This document shows, in pieces, positions 45,576 to 54,761 of a stretch of DNA of 64,000 nt. A model generated the notes under the pieces. The model was not told the origin of the DNA. It did not search any database and was given only the letters and a program-made list of their open reading frames with translations. Each line of letters begins with the position of its first letter. The first letter of the stretch is position 1. Both the position numbers and the translations under genes were made by a program. Source of the DNA: an uncultured Acidobacteriota bacterium (lineage in GTDB: Bacteria; Acidobacteriota; Terriglobia; Terriglobales; Acidobacteriaceae); contig CAIQPK010000072.1 of the NCBI GenBank assembly GCA_903873705.1, forward strand, positions 124,001-188,000, written 5' to 3'.

Positions 45576-47168
45576 GTGCCGTCGCGGTCCAGTGCGCCTT
45601 ATGAGGCGGAGCGCTGGCTGGCGGCGATTGTGGCGTCGTCGGACGATGCGATCCTGGGCAAGTCTCTAGATGGCGTTATCACGAGCTGGAACGAGGGCGC
45701 TACGCGCATCTTCGGGTATTCAGCTGACGAGGCTATCGGCAGGCCGATTTCGTTGCTGGCGTGGCCCGGTGAAGAGGAGCGGATGGAATCGTTCCTGGAG
45801 AAACTGAGGCGGGGCGAGCGGGTCGACCACTTTGAGGTTTCCCGGCGGCATAAGAACGGCAGCAAGATTTTCGTTTCACTGAGCTTGTCTCCCATTGTGG
45901 ACGCCGATGGGACGGTGATCGGGATTGCGAAGATTGCCCGCGATATTACCGGGCGAAAGGCGGCAGAAGAACGGCTGGCTGCCAGTGAATTGCGGCTGAG
46001 GACTCTGACTGAACAAGAGGCGACAACGCGCGCGGAAATGATTGCGGACCGGCGCTTCCGTGAATTGATTGAGAACGCTCCCGACGCTATTGTGCAGGTT
46101 GACCCAGCGGGGACGATTGTTATCGCAAACCGGACGGCGGAGACGATGTTTGGCTATGGTCGCGACGCGCTGACGGGAACGAGCGTTGACGCGCTGATAC
46201 CGGCGAAGGTTCGCGGTCATCATGCTGCGCATCGGGCGGCGTTCGCGGCGGCGGGAGAGATTCGCCCGATGGGAGCGGGGCTTGACCTTCGGGCGCGGCG
46301 GAAGGACGGCACCGAGTTTCCGGTGGAGATTAGCCTGAGCCCGGTGAAGACCGACAGCGGCACGCACATGACGGCGGTAATTCGCGATGTGACGGAGCGC
46401 AAGCGGACGGAGGAGCGCGTTCGGTCTTTGCAGGAAAGCTACATGCTGGAGCTGGAGTCGCGGCACAAGGAGTCGGAGCGGCTGAACAGCCTGAAGAGCG
46501 AGTTTATCGCCAGTGTGAGCCATGAACTACGCACGCCGCTGCACACGATTATTGGCTTTTCAGAGCTGCTTGGAGAGCAGGAGCAGGGAACGCTGAATGA
46601 GAATCAACAGCGGTTTCTGCACCATATCCAAGCCGATGCCGAGCATTTGCTGGGGCTGATCAATGACGTGATCGATTTGAGCCGGGTGGAAGAGGGGCGC
46701 CTGAAGGTGCGGACGGAGACGCTTTCGGTCCGTGCGGCGATTTCTGAGGCGGTGAATGCGATCAACGGGATGGCGCGGTCGAGGGAAGTTACGGTGCGGG
46801 AAGGGCAGTGCCCGAACGTTTTGGTGCTGGCCGATCCTTTGCGGTTGCGGCAGATTCTTTACAACCTGCTGAGTAACGGGGTGAAGTTCACGAAGCCGGG
46901 GGGCGAGGTCGCGGTGAATGCCGTGCTCGAGGACGGATTTGTGCACATCACCGTTTCCGATACGGGGATAGGGCTCCAACCGGAGGAGTATGCGCGCATT
47001 TTCGACAAGTTTTACCAGGTTGGCCTGACCGTAGCGGGGGTCCGAGAAGGTACGGGACTGGGATTGACGATTTGCAGGCAGCTGGTGGAGATGCAGGGCG
47101 GCAGGATCTGGGTGGAAAGCGATCCGGGCCAGGGCAGCCGGTTCCAATTTACGATTCCCGCCCAATAG
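45576..47168 (+). CDS. PAS-domain sensor histidine kinase
   Basis: 530 aa from GTG 45576; the start is uncertain. Two PAS domains (about 12-125 and 155-265), each ending in the PAC-like DIT/DVTxRK motif, precede a short coiled coil, a HisKA dimerisation domain with the phospho-acceptor H316 in SHELRTPLH, and a HATPase (NLLSNGVKF; DTGIGL; GTGLGLTI). There are no membrane segments, so it is cytoplasmic. The PAS domains lack an obvious heme or flavin signature. Its partner is probably the response regulator that follows or the NtrC-type activator. Confidence 0.92.
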   Translation: MPSRSSAPYEAERWLAAIVASSDDAILGKSLDGVITSWNEGATRIFGYSADEAIGRPISLLAWPGEEERMESFLEKLRRGERVDHFEVSRRHKNGSKIFVSLSLSPIVDADGTVIGIAKIARDITGRKAAEERLAASELRLRTLTEQEATTRAEMIADRRFRELIENAPDAIVQVDPAGTIVIANRTAETMFGYGRDALTGTSVDALIPAKVRGHHAAHRAAFAAAGEIRPMGAGLDLRARRKDGTEFPVEISLSPVKTDSGTHMTAVIRDVTERKRTEERVRSLQESYMLELESRHKESERLNSLKSEFIASVSHELRTPLHTIIGFSELLGEQEQGTLNENQQRFLHHIQADAEHLLGLINDVIDLSRVEEGRLKVRTETLSVRAAISEAVNAINGMARSREVTVREGQCPNVLVLADPLRLRQILYNLLSNGVKFTKPGGEVAVNAVLEDGFVHITVSDTGIGLQPEEYARIFDKFYQVGLTVAGVREGTGLGLTICRQLVEMQGGRIWVESDPGQGSRFQFTIPAQ

Positions 47169-47170
47169 AG

Positions 47171-47186
47171 GGTGACTGGCGTCACA
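47171..47186. promoter_or_regulatory. Crp/Fnr-type operator, site E
   Basis: GTGAC-TGGC-GTCAC (GTGA 47172-47175, TCAC 47182-47185), only about 35 bases before the response-regulator start. This position would suit repression or a different start codon better than activation. Confidence 0.58.
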
Positions 47187-47219
47187 GTGAGAGTTTGTCC
47201 AGTTTTCTAAACTGAAAAC

Positions 47220-47642
47220 GTGGACACCGCTTTGCTGGATCACATTGGGGCGCACGAAAAAGCCCCGACGAGACGTATTTTGATTGCGGACGATGCTCCG
47301 AGCAGTCGCGAACTGCTGCGTTCGATCCTGGCTGACAGCGGCCACGAAGTGGTTGAGGCGACGGATGGCGTTGAAGTGCTGGAGTCGGTGGTCTGCTCTC
47401 TGCCTTCGCTGATCATTATCGATATGGAGCTATCCGGCATTGATGGCTATGACACGCTGCGGCGGGTGAGAGCGCTGCCGGGTTCTGAGCGCACCCCGGT
47501 CGTCGCCCTGATTACGGAACCGGCGCACGTGGCGCGCGAAGAAATTATGGCGGCGGGGTTCTCGGCTTACCTGGTGAAACCGATCGCACCGTCCCAGCTG
47601 CGCGCCTGCGCACGGCGATTGCTGGCAGGCAGCCAAGGCTAG
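47220..47642 (+). CDS. single-domain response regulator
   Basis: 140 aa, GTG 47220. It is a receiver domain only: acidic pair DD in ILIADDAPSS, phospho-acceptor D68 in IIIDMELSG, and Lys in LVKPIAP. There is no output domain, so it works by protein contact or as a phosphate relay, in the manner of CheY or Spo0F. It follows the PAS kinase by about 50 bases. Its stop overlaps that of the convergent NtrC-type gene (CTAG at 47639-47642). Confidence 0.88.
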   Translation: MDTALLDHIGAHEKAPTRRILIADDAPSSRELLRSILADSGHEVVEATDGVEVLESVVCSLPSLIIIDMELSGIDGYDTLRRVRALPGSERTPVVALITEPAHVAREEIMAAGFSAYLVKPIAPSQLRACARRLLAGSQG

Positions 47643-48988
47643 AGCCCGTAGCGCTTGACCTTGTAGCGCAGGGCGTCGCGACCGATTCCCAGTCTGCGGG
47701 CGGCTTCTGACAGGTTGCCGTTGGATGAACGCAATGCTTCAACGAGAAGTCGCCGCTCCTGTTCCGCAAGTGGCATAAGGCCTTCCTGGGGGATGGACTC
47801 GTCGGCGCTGATATCGCGGGTGAGGTGGTCGGGCAGGTCGTGGATGTCGATCAGGGGACCGTCCGTCAACATGCATGCACGCCCGATTACATGCTCGAGC
47901 TCGCGGACGTTGCCGGGCCAGGTATACCGCTCGAGCAGGAGCAGGACGCGAGGAGTGAGACCTTCCGTGGCCTTATCGAACTCGCGGCTGAACTTCCGTA
48001 CAAAGTGCCGGGCGAGCAGGGGAATATCCTCGGGGCGATCTTTCAAGGGTGGAACGGTCAACTCAACCATGGACAGGCGGTAGTAGAGGTCCTCGCGGAA
48101 GTGGCCCTCGGCGACGGCGGTCCGGAGGTCGCGGTGGGTGGCGGCAACGATGCGCACGTTTACCTTGCGCGGGGTTTGCGAGCCGACGGGGAGGATCTCC
48201 TGGTTCTGCACAGCACGCAGGAGCTTGGCCTGGGTGGAGAGGGGCATGTCGCCAATTTCATCGAGAAAGAGCGTTCCGCCATTGGCGAGCTCGAAGAGGC
48301 CGGTCTTGTCGCGGTCGGCTCCGGTGAAGGCGCCACGGACGTGGCCGAAGAGCTCGCTCTCGAAGAGGGTTTCGACGACAGCGGAACAGTTCAGTACGAC
48401 AAACTTACCCGTAATCCTGCTGCGGTGATGCAGCGCGCCGGCAACGAGATCTTTGCCGGCGCCGGTGGCGCCCTGGATGAGGACGGAGCGGAAGTGCGGG
48501 GCGATGCGTTGAATCATCGCGAAAAGGTTCCACATCTGGTCGCTGCGTGCGATGAGACCTTCGAACTCGAACTCCTGTGGGTGCTCGACGGTGGACGACT
48601 GGATTTTTCGCCTGCGTTCGGCCGAGGCGATGAGGTCGGCCACGCGACTGCGTAGAGCGGCAAGTTTCACGGGCTTTTCGAGATAGTCAGCGGCCCCGTT
48701 CCGGATGGCGGCGACGGCGGTTTCGGTGGTGTAGTGCGCGGTCATCAGGATGACGTCAATGAGGGGATCGAAGCCGACCACCTGCTGCAGGACGTCGAGG
48801 CCGCTCAGGCCGGGCATCACGAGGTCCGTGATCACGAGCCTGGGGCGCAGCTGGCGTACGAGTTCGAGCCCCCGTTGGGGGTCCTGGGCCGTGTGGACGG
48901 CTGCTTCGGAGCTGGTCAGCGCGGTCGACAGCAGATCCAGGCTGCGGGGATTATCGTCGATCACGACGATGTCGATCATTTGGGCCAT
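47639..48988 (-). CDS. NtrC-type sigma-54-dependent response regulator
   Basis: 449 aa, ATG 48988. The receiver domain has DD at 11-12 and D55 in ITDLVMPG. The AAA+ domain has Walker A GATGAGKD and the sigma-54 contact loop GAFTGAD, with Walker B LFLDEIG. A C-terminal Fis-type helix-turn-helix follows (EAARRLGIGRDALRYKVKR). The intact GAFTGA loop means it can open sigma-54 promoters after phosphorylation. Its likely kinase is the PAS protein upstream. Targets are not apparent, and no -24/-12 promoter was identified by eye in this window. Confidence 0.92.
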   Translation of the reverse strand: MAQMIDIVVIDDNPRSLDLLSTALTSSEAAVHTAQDPQRGLELVRQLRPRLVITDLVMPGLSGLDVLQQVVGFDPLIDVILMTAHYTTETAVAAIRNGAADYLEKPVKLAALRSRVADLIASAERRRKIQSSTVEHPQEFEFEGLIARSDQMWNLFAMIQRIAPHFRSVLIQGATGAGKDLVAGALHHRSRITGKFVVLNCSAVVETLFESELFGHVRGAFTGADRDKTGLFELANGGTLFLDEIGDMPLSTQAKLLRAVQNQEILPVGSQTPRKVNVRIVAATHRDLRTAVAEGHFREDLYYRLSMVELTVPPLKDRPEDIPLLARHFVRKFSREFDKATEGLTPRVLLLLERYTWPGNVRELEHVIGRACMLTDGPLIDIHDLPDHLTRDISADESIPQEGLMPLAEQERRLLVEALRSSNGNLSEAARRLGIGRDALRYKVKRYGL

Positions 48989-49114
48989 GGTGGTAGTGAT
49001 TCAGCGAATCGTAGCAGGAGTGGGGCCAAAAGGTCGCTTATGTAGGTTATATGACCCAACGAATGGGTGAAATGACCCACATGTCAGGGATTCGGAAGGT
49101 CGTGAACATGCGTA

Positions 49115-49130
49115 AGTGATTGATATCACG
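49115..49130. promoter_or_regulatory. Crp/Fnr-type operator, site F
   Basis: GTGAT-TGAT-ATCAC (GTGA 49116-49119, TCAC 49126-49129), centred about 70 bases before the second Crp/Fnr gene. This is consistent with autoregulation or cross-regulation. Confidence 0.7.
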
Positions 49131-49191
49131 ACGAGGTGTGTTTGGCGCCCCGATTGCTTTTACCCAGTCAGCTTCTTACTGGAGACCTATC

Positions 49192-49881
49192 ATGTCGAAA
49201 TGCCTGAACTGCCAACATTCCGGAAAGCATGCCTTCTGCAGCCTGGGCGAACAGTCTCGCGCCTACCTCGAATCGAATTCGATCTCGATGGAATACCCGC
49301 GGGGAAGCGTCCTGTTTCGTGAGGGCGACCACTGTGGTGCTGTCTTTGTGGTTTGCTCTGGAAGGGTGAAGGTGTCGGTGACGTCGCGTGAGGGACGCAC
49401 GATGATTCTTCGCCTGGCCGATGCGGGCGACGTGCTGGGGATGAGCGCGGCCCTATCCGCCGGTGACTTTGAGGTGACGGCCGAGGCGCTGGAGCCGTGC
49501 AAGGTTCGGGTGCTGAGTGCGAAGTGCCTGACGCAGATGCTGAAGCAGTTCGGCGACGCCAGCATGGGAGCAGCGAAGGCCCTGGCTGAGGACTATCGCG
49601 CGGCGTTCGATGAGGCGCGGCTGATTGCGCTTCCGAGCTCGCCGGCCGGCCGGCTGGCCCGCCTGATACTGGATTGGGTGGAAGATTCCAAGCGCAGTGG
49701 ATCGCAAAGCTTTATCACCATGCCGCTGACGCACGACGAACTGGCATCGATGACGGCGACAACCCGCGAGACCGTGACGCGGACGCTGGGCAAGTTCCGC
49801 AAAGACCAGATCATCACGCAGCGCGGTGTTGCACTGACAGTGCTGAAGCCGGCAGCGCTGGAATTGCTTTCGGCCTGCTAG
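49192..49881 (+). CDS. Crp/Fnr-family regulator with N-terminal Cys cluster, second paralogue
   Basis: 229 aa from ATG 49192, with GGAG about 8 bases upstream; the frame extends to 49120, but that would run through the operator. Cysteines C4-x2-C7-x8-C16 repeat the spacing of the paralogue at 43710. EALEPCKVRVL supplies a further Cys near the position of FNR Cys122, so this copy is the better Fe-S candidate. The recognition helix TTRETVTRTLGKF has the same R-E-x-x-x-R contacts. It probably binds the same GTGA-N6-TCAC sites, so the two regulators may compete or respond to different signals. Confidence 0.88.
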   Translation: MSKCLNCQHSGKHAFCSLGEQSRAYLESNSISMEYPRGSVLFREGDHCGAVFVVCSGRVKVSVTSREGRTMILRLADAGDVLGMSAALSAGDFEVTAEALEPCKVRVLSAKCLTQMLKQFGDASMGAAKALAEDYRAAFDEARLIALPSSPAGRLARLILDWVEDSKRSGSQSFITMPLTHDELASMTATTRETVTRTLGKFRKDQIITQRGVALTVLKPAALELLSAC

Positions 49882-49946
49882 GAGTGGGGGAAAAGTGTGG
49901 TGCATTCGAGCTTGCGCTCTCTCCATGCGGGGGTGACATTTAGGGC

Positions 49947-50279
49947 CTAATCCGGCCCCGCCTGGCGCGGTAGTGGGACGATGGTGACGGACTCGCATGA
50001 TCGGGAGTGTGCGGCGAAGGGGTGTAGATCCGGAGCGTGAATGAAGATTGTTGACAGCATGGCGGCGAGACCGGTGGTAGTGATGATGTCCATGATTCCG
50101 CCATACAAAGGATATTGAAGGATGAGTGGTCCACTGATCCGCGCCGCGTTCTTGATGGCGGCGATGTAGACGGAGGGTCTCCCGTGCAGGAGCAGCCCCA
50201 GCACCAGCAGGAGTGCGCGTTCCACAGCGACGGTAGTGCGGACGAGCATTGATAGCGAAATGCCCAATTGTTTCTCCAC
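49947..50279 (-). pseudogene. remnant of an AtoE-like short-chain fatty acid transporter
   Basis: A 110-codon open frame (GTG 50279) at the end of the efflux operon. Residues 38-75 (YIAAIKNAARISGPLILQYP, then LYGGIMDIITTTGLA) resemble an internal membrane segment of the AtoE family, which is normally about 440-470 aa. Before it there is only a short hydrophobic leader, and after it unrelated His/Arg-rich sequence. I take it as a fragment left by deletion or recombination. Expression as a small membrane protein cannot be excluded. Confidence 0.45.
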
Positions 50280-50301
50280 TAACCATTGAGCGATAACTTC
50301 C

Positions 50302-51618
50302 TCATTGGCCTGTTTGGTAACGCAGCGTAGAGAGCGAGCCCTGGTAAGAATACTTCGCTGTGGCGAAAGCTATCTGAGCCTCTGTCTGGGCGAGTTGGGC
50401 TTGGCTCAACTCCACGATGGATGAGAGACCGAACTTGTACCGAGTTTGCGCGAGATCGAAGGCTGAATTTGCCTGGTCTAAAAGCTGTTGTGTCACGGCG
50501 ATTCGCTGAAAGTTCGATTGGGCGTGCAGCACCGTGGTGCGAACATCCCTCGCAATATTTTCCCGCAGTTGTTCGACCTGCTTTCCTGCTGCGCTGGCCC
50601 GGTAATCCGCCTCCTTTGCTCTTGCTGAAAAGGAGAACCCATTGAATATGGGGACGCTCAGATTGATGCCGACAGCGCCGAACCAGGGTGTCGTGATCTG
50701 GTCAGCTCTTACGGGGCTGTCGCCTACCGTCCCAAGCGCCTGAATCGTGGGCCTCTTGAGATCATGTTCCGCCGAACTGAATTTTTTTGCGGCTGCAAAA
50801 TCCTGGTTGACTGCCATCAAGTCGGGACGGGATTGGAAGGCTTGAGTCACCATCGGCTCGGCGTTGTCTGGCGGAGGCGTCGGTGCGGAGGGCGTTTCAT
50901 CGACCAACGTGTACGTCGCGGATTTCTCTTCGCCGAGGAGCGCATTCAATGTTGCCATGGCATCGGCATTCGCATTTTGAGCGTCGAGCAACAGAAGATT
51001 GGCCTCAGATAAATTCACGTTCGCGAAACTGAGGTCGAGACTCGACTTAAGCTTCGCTCCGGTCAGAGCATGGATTTGGTCGCTGGTTGTTTGGCGTGCC
51101 GTCACGGTCTGTTGTGCGACTTTCAGAACTTCCAGGCTTCCCAACGCTCGATAAAACGTTTGGTCAACCGCAAGAATGATGTCGGCCGTAGTCGCGGCCT
51201 CAATACTCTGCTGGGCCTTTGCTCGTAGTTCCGCACTGCCCACTAAATTATGGGTTCGACCGAAATCAGTGATCAGTTGACTGACGGACACGCCACCAGC
51301 GGCACGTTCATAGACGATTGGATTATTGAGAGCACCGGCAGTGATTCGGCTACCGGAGTGAGGCTCAACCGCCGTCAGATTTCCGGCTATGGTTGGCAGC
51401 TCTGCAGCTCTTTGTTCACGCACAACTTCTCCCTCCGCAAGAGCCAGAAGCTGGCCGACCGCAATGCGGGGATTGTTCCTGATCGCAAGCTGCTCGGCTT
51501 GTCTGAGGGTCAGCATCGTCGGTGTGGGAGCAGTGCCTGGGATGGCCGGGGATTGCCCCAGGGCGAGCATGCTGCCAGCGACGAAGACGGTGAGTCCTTG
51601 CAAGGTTGGATTATTCAT
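50302..51618 (-). CDS. TolC-family outer-membrane efflux protein
   Basis: 438 aa from ATG 51618, which overlaps the RND stop (TAATG). The signal peptide is LTVFVAGSMLALGQS. Two homologous halves follow, each with long heptad-rich helices (for example EVLKVAQQTVTARQTTSDQI; QVEQLRENIARDVRTTVLHA), as in the trimeric TolC channel-tunnel. It supplies the outer-membrane part of the tripartite pump encoded by the two genes upstream in the operon. Confidence 0.9.
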   Translation of the reverse strand: MNNPTLQGLTVFVAGSMLALGQSPAIPGTAPTPTMLTLRQAEQLAIRNNPRIAVGQLLALAEGEVVREQRAAELPTIAGNLTAVEPHSGSRITAGALNNPIVYERAAGGVSVSQLITDFGRTHNLVGSAELRAKAQQSIEAATTADIILAVDQTFYRALGSLEVLKVAQQTVTARQTTSDQIHALTGAKLKSSLDLSFANVNLSEANLLLLDAQNANADAMATLNALLGEEKSATYTLVDETPSAPTPPPDNAEPMVTQAFQSRPDLMAVNQDFAAAKKFSSAEHDLKRPTIQALGTVGDSPVRADQITTPWFGAVGINLSVPIFNGFSFSARAKEADYRASAAGKQVEQLRENIARDVRTTVLHAQSNFQRIAVTQQLLDQANSAFDLAQTRYKFGLSSIVELSQAQLAQTEAQIAFATAKYSYQGSLSTLRYQTGQ

Positions 51619-54600
51619 TACAGACCTTCCTGTGGCGTGCTTGCGAGTGCTTCCTTGCGCCGGTGGACCCATAAATAAGCAGCGGGAACGACGTACACGG
51701 TGACAAGTACCGAGACGGTAAGTCCACCGATGATGGCACGGGCGAGAGGGGCGTACTGTTCGCTTCCTGCCTCCAGAGCGAGCGCCATGGGAATCATTCC
51801 AAGGATGGTCGCGAGTGAGGTCATCAAGACTGGACGCAGGCGCACTCGACAAGCCATCGCCACCGCTTCTTGGATGGGCATGCCCTCCCGCCGCAAACTT
51901 CGCGTGAATTCCACGATGAGGATGGAGTTCGATACGACGATGCCGGTCATCATCACGACTCCCATCAGCGACATGACGTTCAGGGTGGTGCCGGTGATCA
52001 GGAGAAAGACAATCACGCCCGTGATGCCCGGGGGGATAGCCAGAAGGATGATGAGGGGATCGACGAATGAGGCGAACTGCGCCATCAGGATGAGGTAGAC
52101 AAGAATAATTGAGAGAATCAAACCAATGCTGAATGAGAAAAACGATTTTCGCATGCCCTCCACGGACCCGCGCATGACTACATTCAGATTGGATGGGACA
52201 TTCGCATTCTTGATAACACGGTCGACCTCCTTGGCGAGTGCTCCGAGGTCCTGTCCAGAGGGCGAGACGTAGACGTCAATCACGCGTCGAAGCTGATAGT
52301 GATCTACTTCAGTGGGCGTATTGATGGCCTTGATCTCCGTCACTGCGCCCAGGTTTGTTGTCTGCGTGCCATCTTTGGATCGGATTGGAATTTGTTGGAA
52401 GTCAGTGATCGACTTCACCTGGCTCTCGGGAAATTGCACCGTTAGCAGATAGTTGTTTCCGCTCTTGGGATCGACAAAATAACTTGGCGCAATCATGCCG
52501 TTGCTTGTCAGTGCGGTGATGACGTTGTCGACGATCTCGCTGGAATTGAGACCAAGCCTGCCCGCCATCTCACGATTGACGTTGAGTTGGAGTCCGGGGT
52601 AATCGATGTCTTGCGGGATAAGAACATCGCTGACCCCTTTGAGATTGTTGATGCTGGTCGCCAGTTTCGTTGCGGTCGCAAAGGCCTCCTTCATGTTGTT
52701 ACCTCCCACCTGGATGTCGATCGGGGCAGGCAGGCCAAGGTTTACGACAGCATCCACCAATCCACCGGTCTGGAAATAGGTTGAGAGTTCAGGAAGATCG
52801 TCGCGAAGCTTACTGCGTACGAGGTTCATGTAGGCAAAGCTGCTTTTCTTGTGGCCTTCTTTCAGGCTGACCTGCACGAAGGCGGTATGTTGACCGGAGT
52901 TGCTGGTGTAGATGGCAGAGAAATCCGGCGTGATGCCAATATTGGAAACGATCATTCCGAGATCATCCTTGGGCACAACAGAGCGAATATCTGCTTCCAC
53001 GCGTGCGATGTACGCGTCAGTCAATTCAATGCGCGTGCCGCTTGGAGCCTTTACATTGATGACAAATTGACCGGGGTCCGTGCGTGGAAAGAACGACAGT
53101 CCCAAGAACGGAAACAAAGTCAAGCTCAAGAGGAAGATTCCCAACACTCCGAAGACGACTGAGACGGGTCGCAAGAGGCTTTTGCGAACGGAGATGTCAT
53201 AGTGCATGAGCATCTTGTCGTAGCGGCGATTGAACCAGCGCACAAACCGCTGAAAGAAGTTTCCGCCGACATGATGCGCGGCTTCATTGTGCGCGTTGCG
53301 GATGAATTTCGCGCAGAAGAGAGGAACGACAGTAAGGGCCACTACGTAGGACGCGAACAAAGAGAGCACCACTGACAGTGCCAGCGCGGTAAACAGGAAC
53401 CTGCTCACGCCATACAAAAAGACGACCGGGAAAAAGACGATCGCCGTGGTGAACGTGGCCGCAAGGACAGGCAGAGCAACTTCCCTGCCACCTTTCTCGG
53501 CAGCTTCTTCCGGAGAAGCTCCCATCTCCAAGTGTCGAAAGATGTTTTCGAGCACCACGACGGAGTTGTCGATGAGCCGCGAGAAGGCGAGCGCGAGCCC
53601 GCCAAGCACCATTGAGTTGATCGTCTCTCCCATCACGTTCAAGATGAGAAAGGCGGCGAGGGCTGAGAGAGGGATGGAGAGCATCACCGCAAGGGTCGCG
53701 CGGAAGTTTCCCAGGAAGATGAGGATCATGAACGCAGTAAGAACGAGACCGATTCCTCCTTCGCTTCCCAGGTTCGAAATCGCTGTCTTCACAAATATTG
53801 ACTGGTCGAAAACGACCTTTGTCACAAGTGTCGATGGAACATCCAGCAAATGCGTGATGGCCTCGCGAATGCCATTCACAACGGCGATCGTGTTACTGCC
53901 GCCGCCTTGCTTCAAAATGGGGAGATAAACAGAATGCTGTCCGTCGACGCGCACGACGTTGGTTTGAATGGCTGAAGCGTCTTTTGCTTGTCCAATATCT
54001 CCCACCAGTAGTTGGCCGTTGCCGATTGTTTTCAGAGGAAGCTGGTCGATCTGCGATGTAGTTGGGAACTGGGAGTTGGTGTAAATGTTGAAGTCTTTTG
54101 GTCCGATGCGCACATCACCGGCGGGAAGAATTGCGTTCGCCTGGTTGACGGATCGCACCACGTCCATCGGGCTTAGCTGGTTTGCTTCGAGCTTCAGCGG
54201 ATCGACATATATCTGAATCTGACGATACTTTCCTCCGAACGGCTGGGGCACGGATGCACCCGCCACACTGGCGAGTTGGTTCCGAACGTTGAACTGTGCG
54301 AGGTCGTGAAGTTGTGTCTCATCCAGACCTTCGCCTCTGAGAGTGATCAAGCAGACGGGCAGGCTCGATGCGTCGAATTTGAGCACAACAGGCGGCAGAG
54401 TTCCCGGTGGCAGTCGTCTTAGCTGGGCGAGGGCAAGATTTGAGATGGTTGTAACGGCTGCATCCGCATTCGTTCCAGGCTGAAAGTAGATGCGAATAAG
54501 GCTGACTCCGGTAAGGGAACGAGATTCGATGTGATCAATGCCGCTGCCCAGCGTAAAAAAGCGCTCGAACGGATTCGTGATATTGGATTCGATCTGTTCC

Positions 54601-54761
54601 GGCGGCATGCCGTTGTAGAAGGTCGCCACGACCACTACAGGGATGTTGATGTCAGGAAAGAGATCGACCGGCATTCGAGCAACAGTGGTCACGCCGACAA
54701 CGGCAACCACCATACAAAGCATGATGATGAAGAAGGGATACCTTATGGAGAACCCGGACAT
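51618..54761 (-). CDS. RND efflux transporter, AcrB/MdtB-like
   Basis: 1047 aa, ATG 54761. It is full length, with twelve predicted helices and two large periplasmic loops. The N-terminal FSIRYPFFIIMLCMVVAVVG, AFSRLIDNSVVVLENIFRHL before the central helices, and GVVMMTGIVVSNSILIVEF in the second half are standard hydrophobe/amphiphile RND signatures. The first of these reads RLIDN, where many RND pumps have a GLVVDD-type sequence. It uses proton flow to export compounds; the substrate is unknown. Both ends overlap neighbours by one base (TAATG), so the three genes form one tightly coupled operon. Confidence 0.92.
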   Translation of the reverse strand: MSGFSIRYPFFIIMLCMVVAVVGVTTVARMPVDLFPDINIPVVVVATFYNGMPPEQIESNITNPFERFFTLGSGIDHIESRSLTGVSLIRIYFQPGTNADAAVTTISNLALAQLRRLPPGTLPPVVLKFDASSLPVCLITLRGEGLDETQLHDLAQFNVRNQLASVAGASVPQPFGGKYRQIQIYVDPLKLEANQLSPMDVVRSVNQANAILPAGDVRIGPKDFNIYTNSQFPTTSQIDQLPLKTIGNGQLLVGDIGQAKDASAIQTNVVRVDGQHSVYLPILKQGGGSNTIAVVNGIREAITHLLDVPSTLVTKVVFDQSIFVKTAISNLGSEGGIGLVLTAFMILIFLGNFRATLAVMLSIPLSALAAFLILNVMGETINSMVLGGLALAFSRLIDNSVVVLENIFRHLEMGASPEEAAEKGGREVALPVLAATFTTAIVFFPVVFLYGVSRFLFTALALSVVLSLFASYVVALTVVPLFCAKFIRNAHNEAAHHVGGNFFQRFVRWFNRRYDKMLMHYDISVRKSLLRPVSVVFGVLGIFLLSLTLFPFLGLSFFPRTDPGQFVINVKAPSGTRIELTDAYIARVEADIRSVVPKDDLGMIVSNIGITPDFSAIYTSNSGQHTAFVQVSLKEGHKKSSFAYMNLVRSKLRDDLPELSTYFQTGGLVDAVVNLGLPAPIDIQVGGNNMKEAFATATKLATSINNLKGVSDVLIPQDIDYPGLQLNVNREMAGRLGLNSSEIVDNVITALTSNGMIAPSYFVDPKSGNNYLLTVQFPESQVKSITDFQQIPIRSKDGTQTTNLGAVTEIKAINTPTEVDHYQLRRVIDVYVSPSGQDLGALAKEVDRVIKNANVPSNLNVVMRGSVEGMRKSFFSFSIGLILSIILVYLILMAQFASFVDPLIILLAIPPGITGVIVFLLITGTTLNVMSLMGVVMMTGIVVSNSILIVEFTRSLRREGMPIQEAVAMACRVRLRPVLMTSLATILGMIPMALALEAGSEQYAPLARAIIGGLTVSVLVTVYVVPAAYLWVHRRKEALASTPQEGL

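Noticed and set aside
49116-49191. Longer N-terminus of the second Crp/Fnr protein from TTG 49120
   Set aside because: It would translate through the operator, and a good ribosome site precedes ATG 49192.
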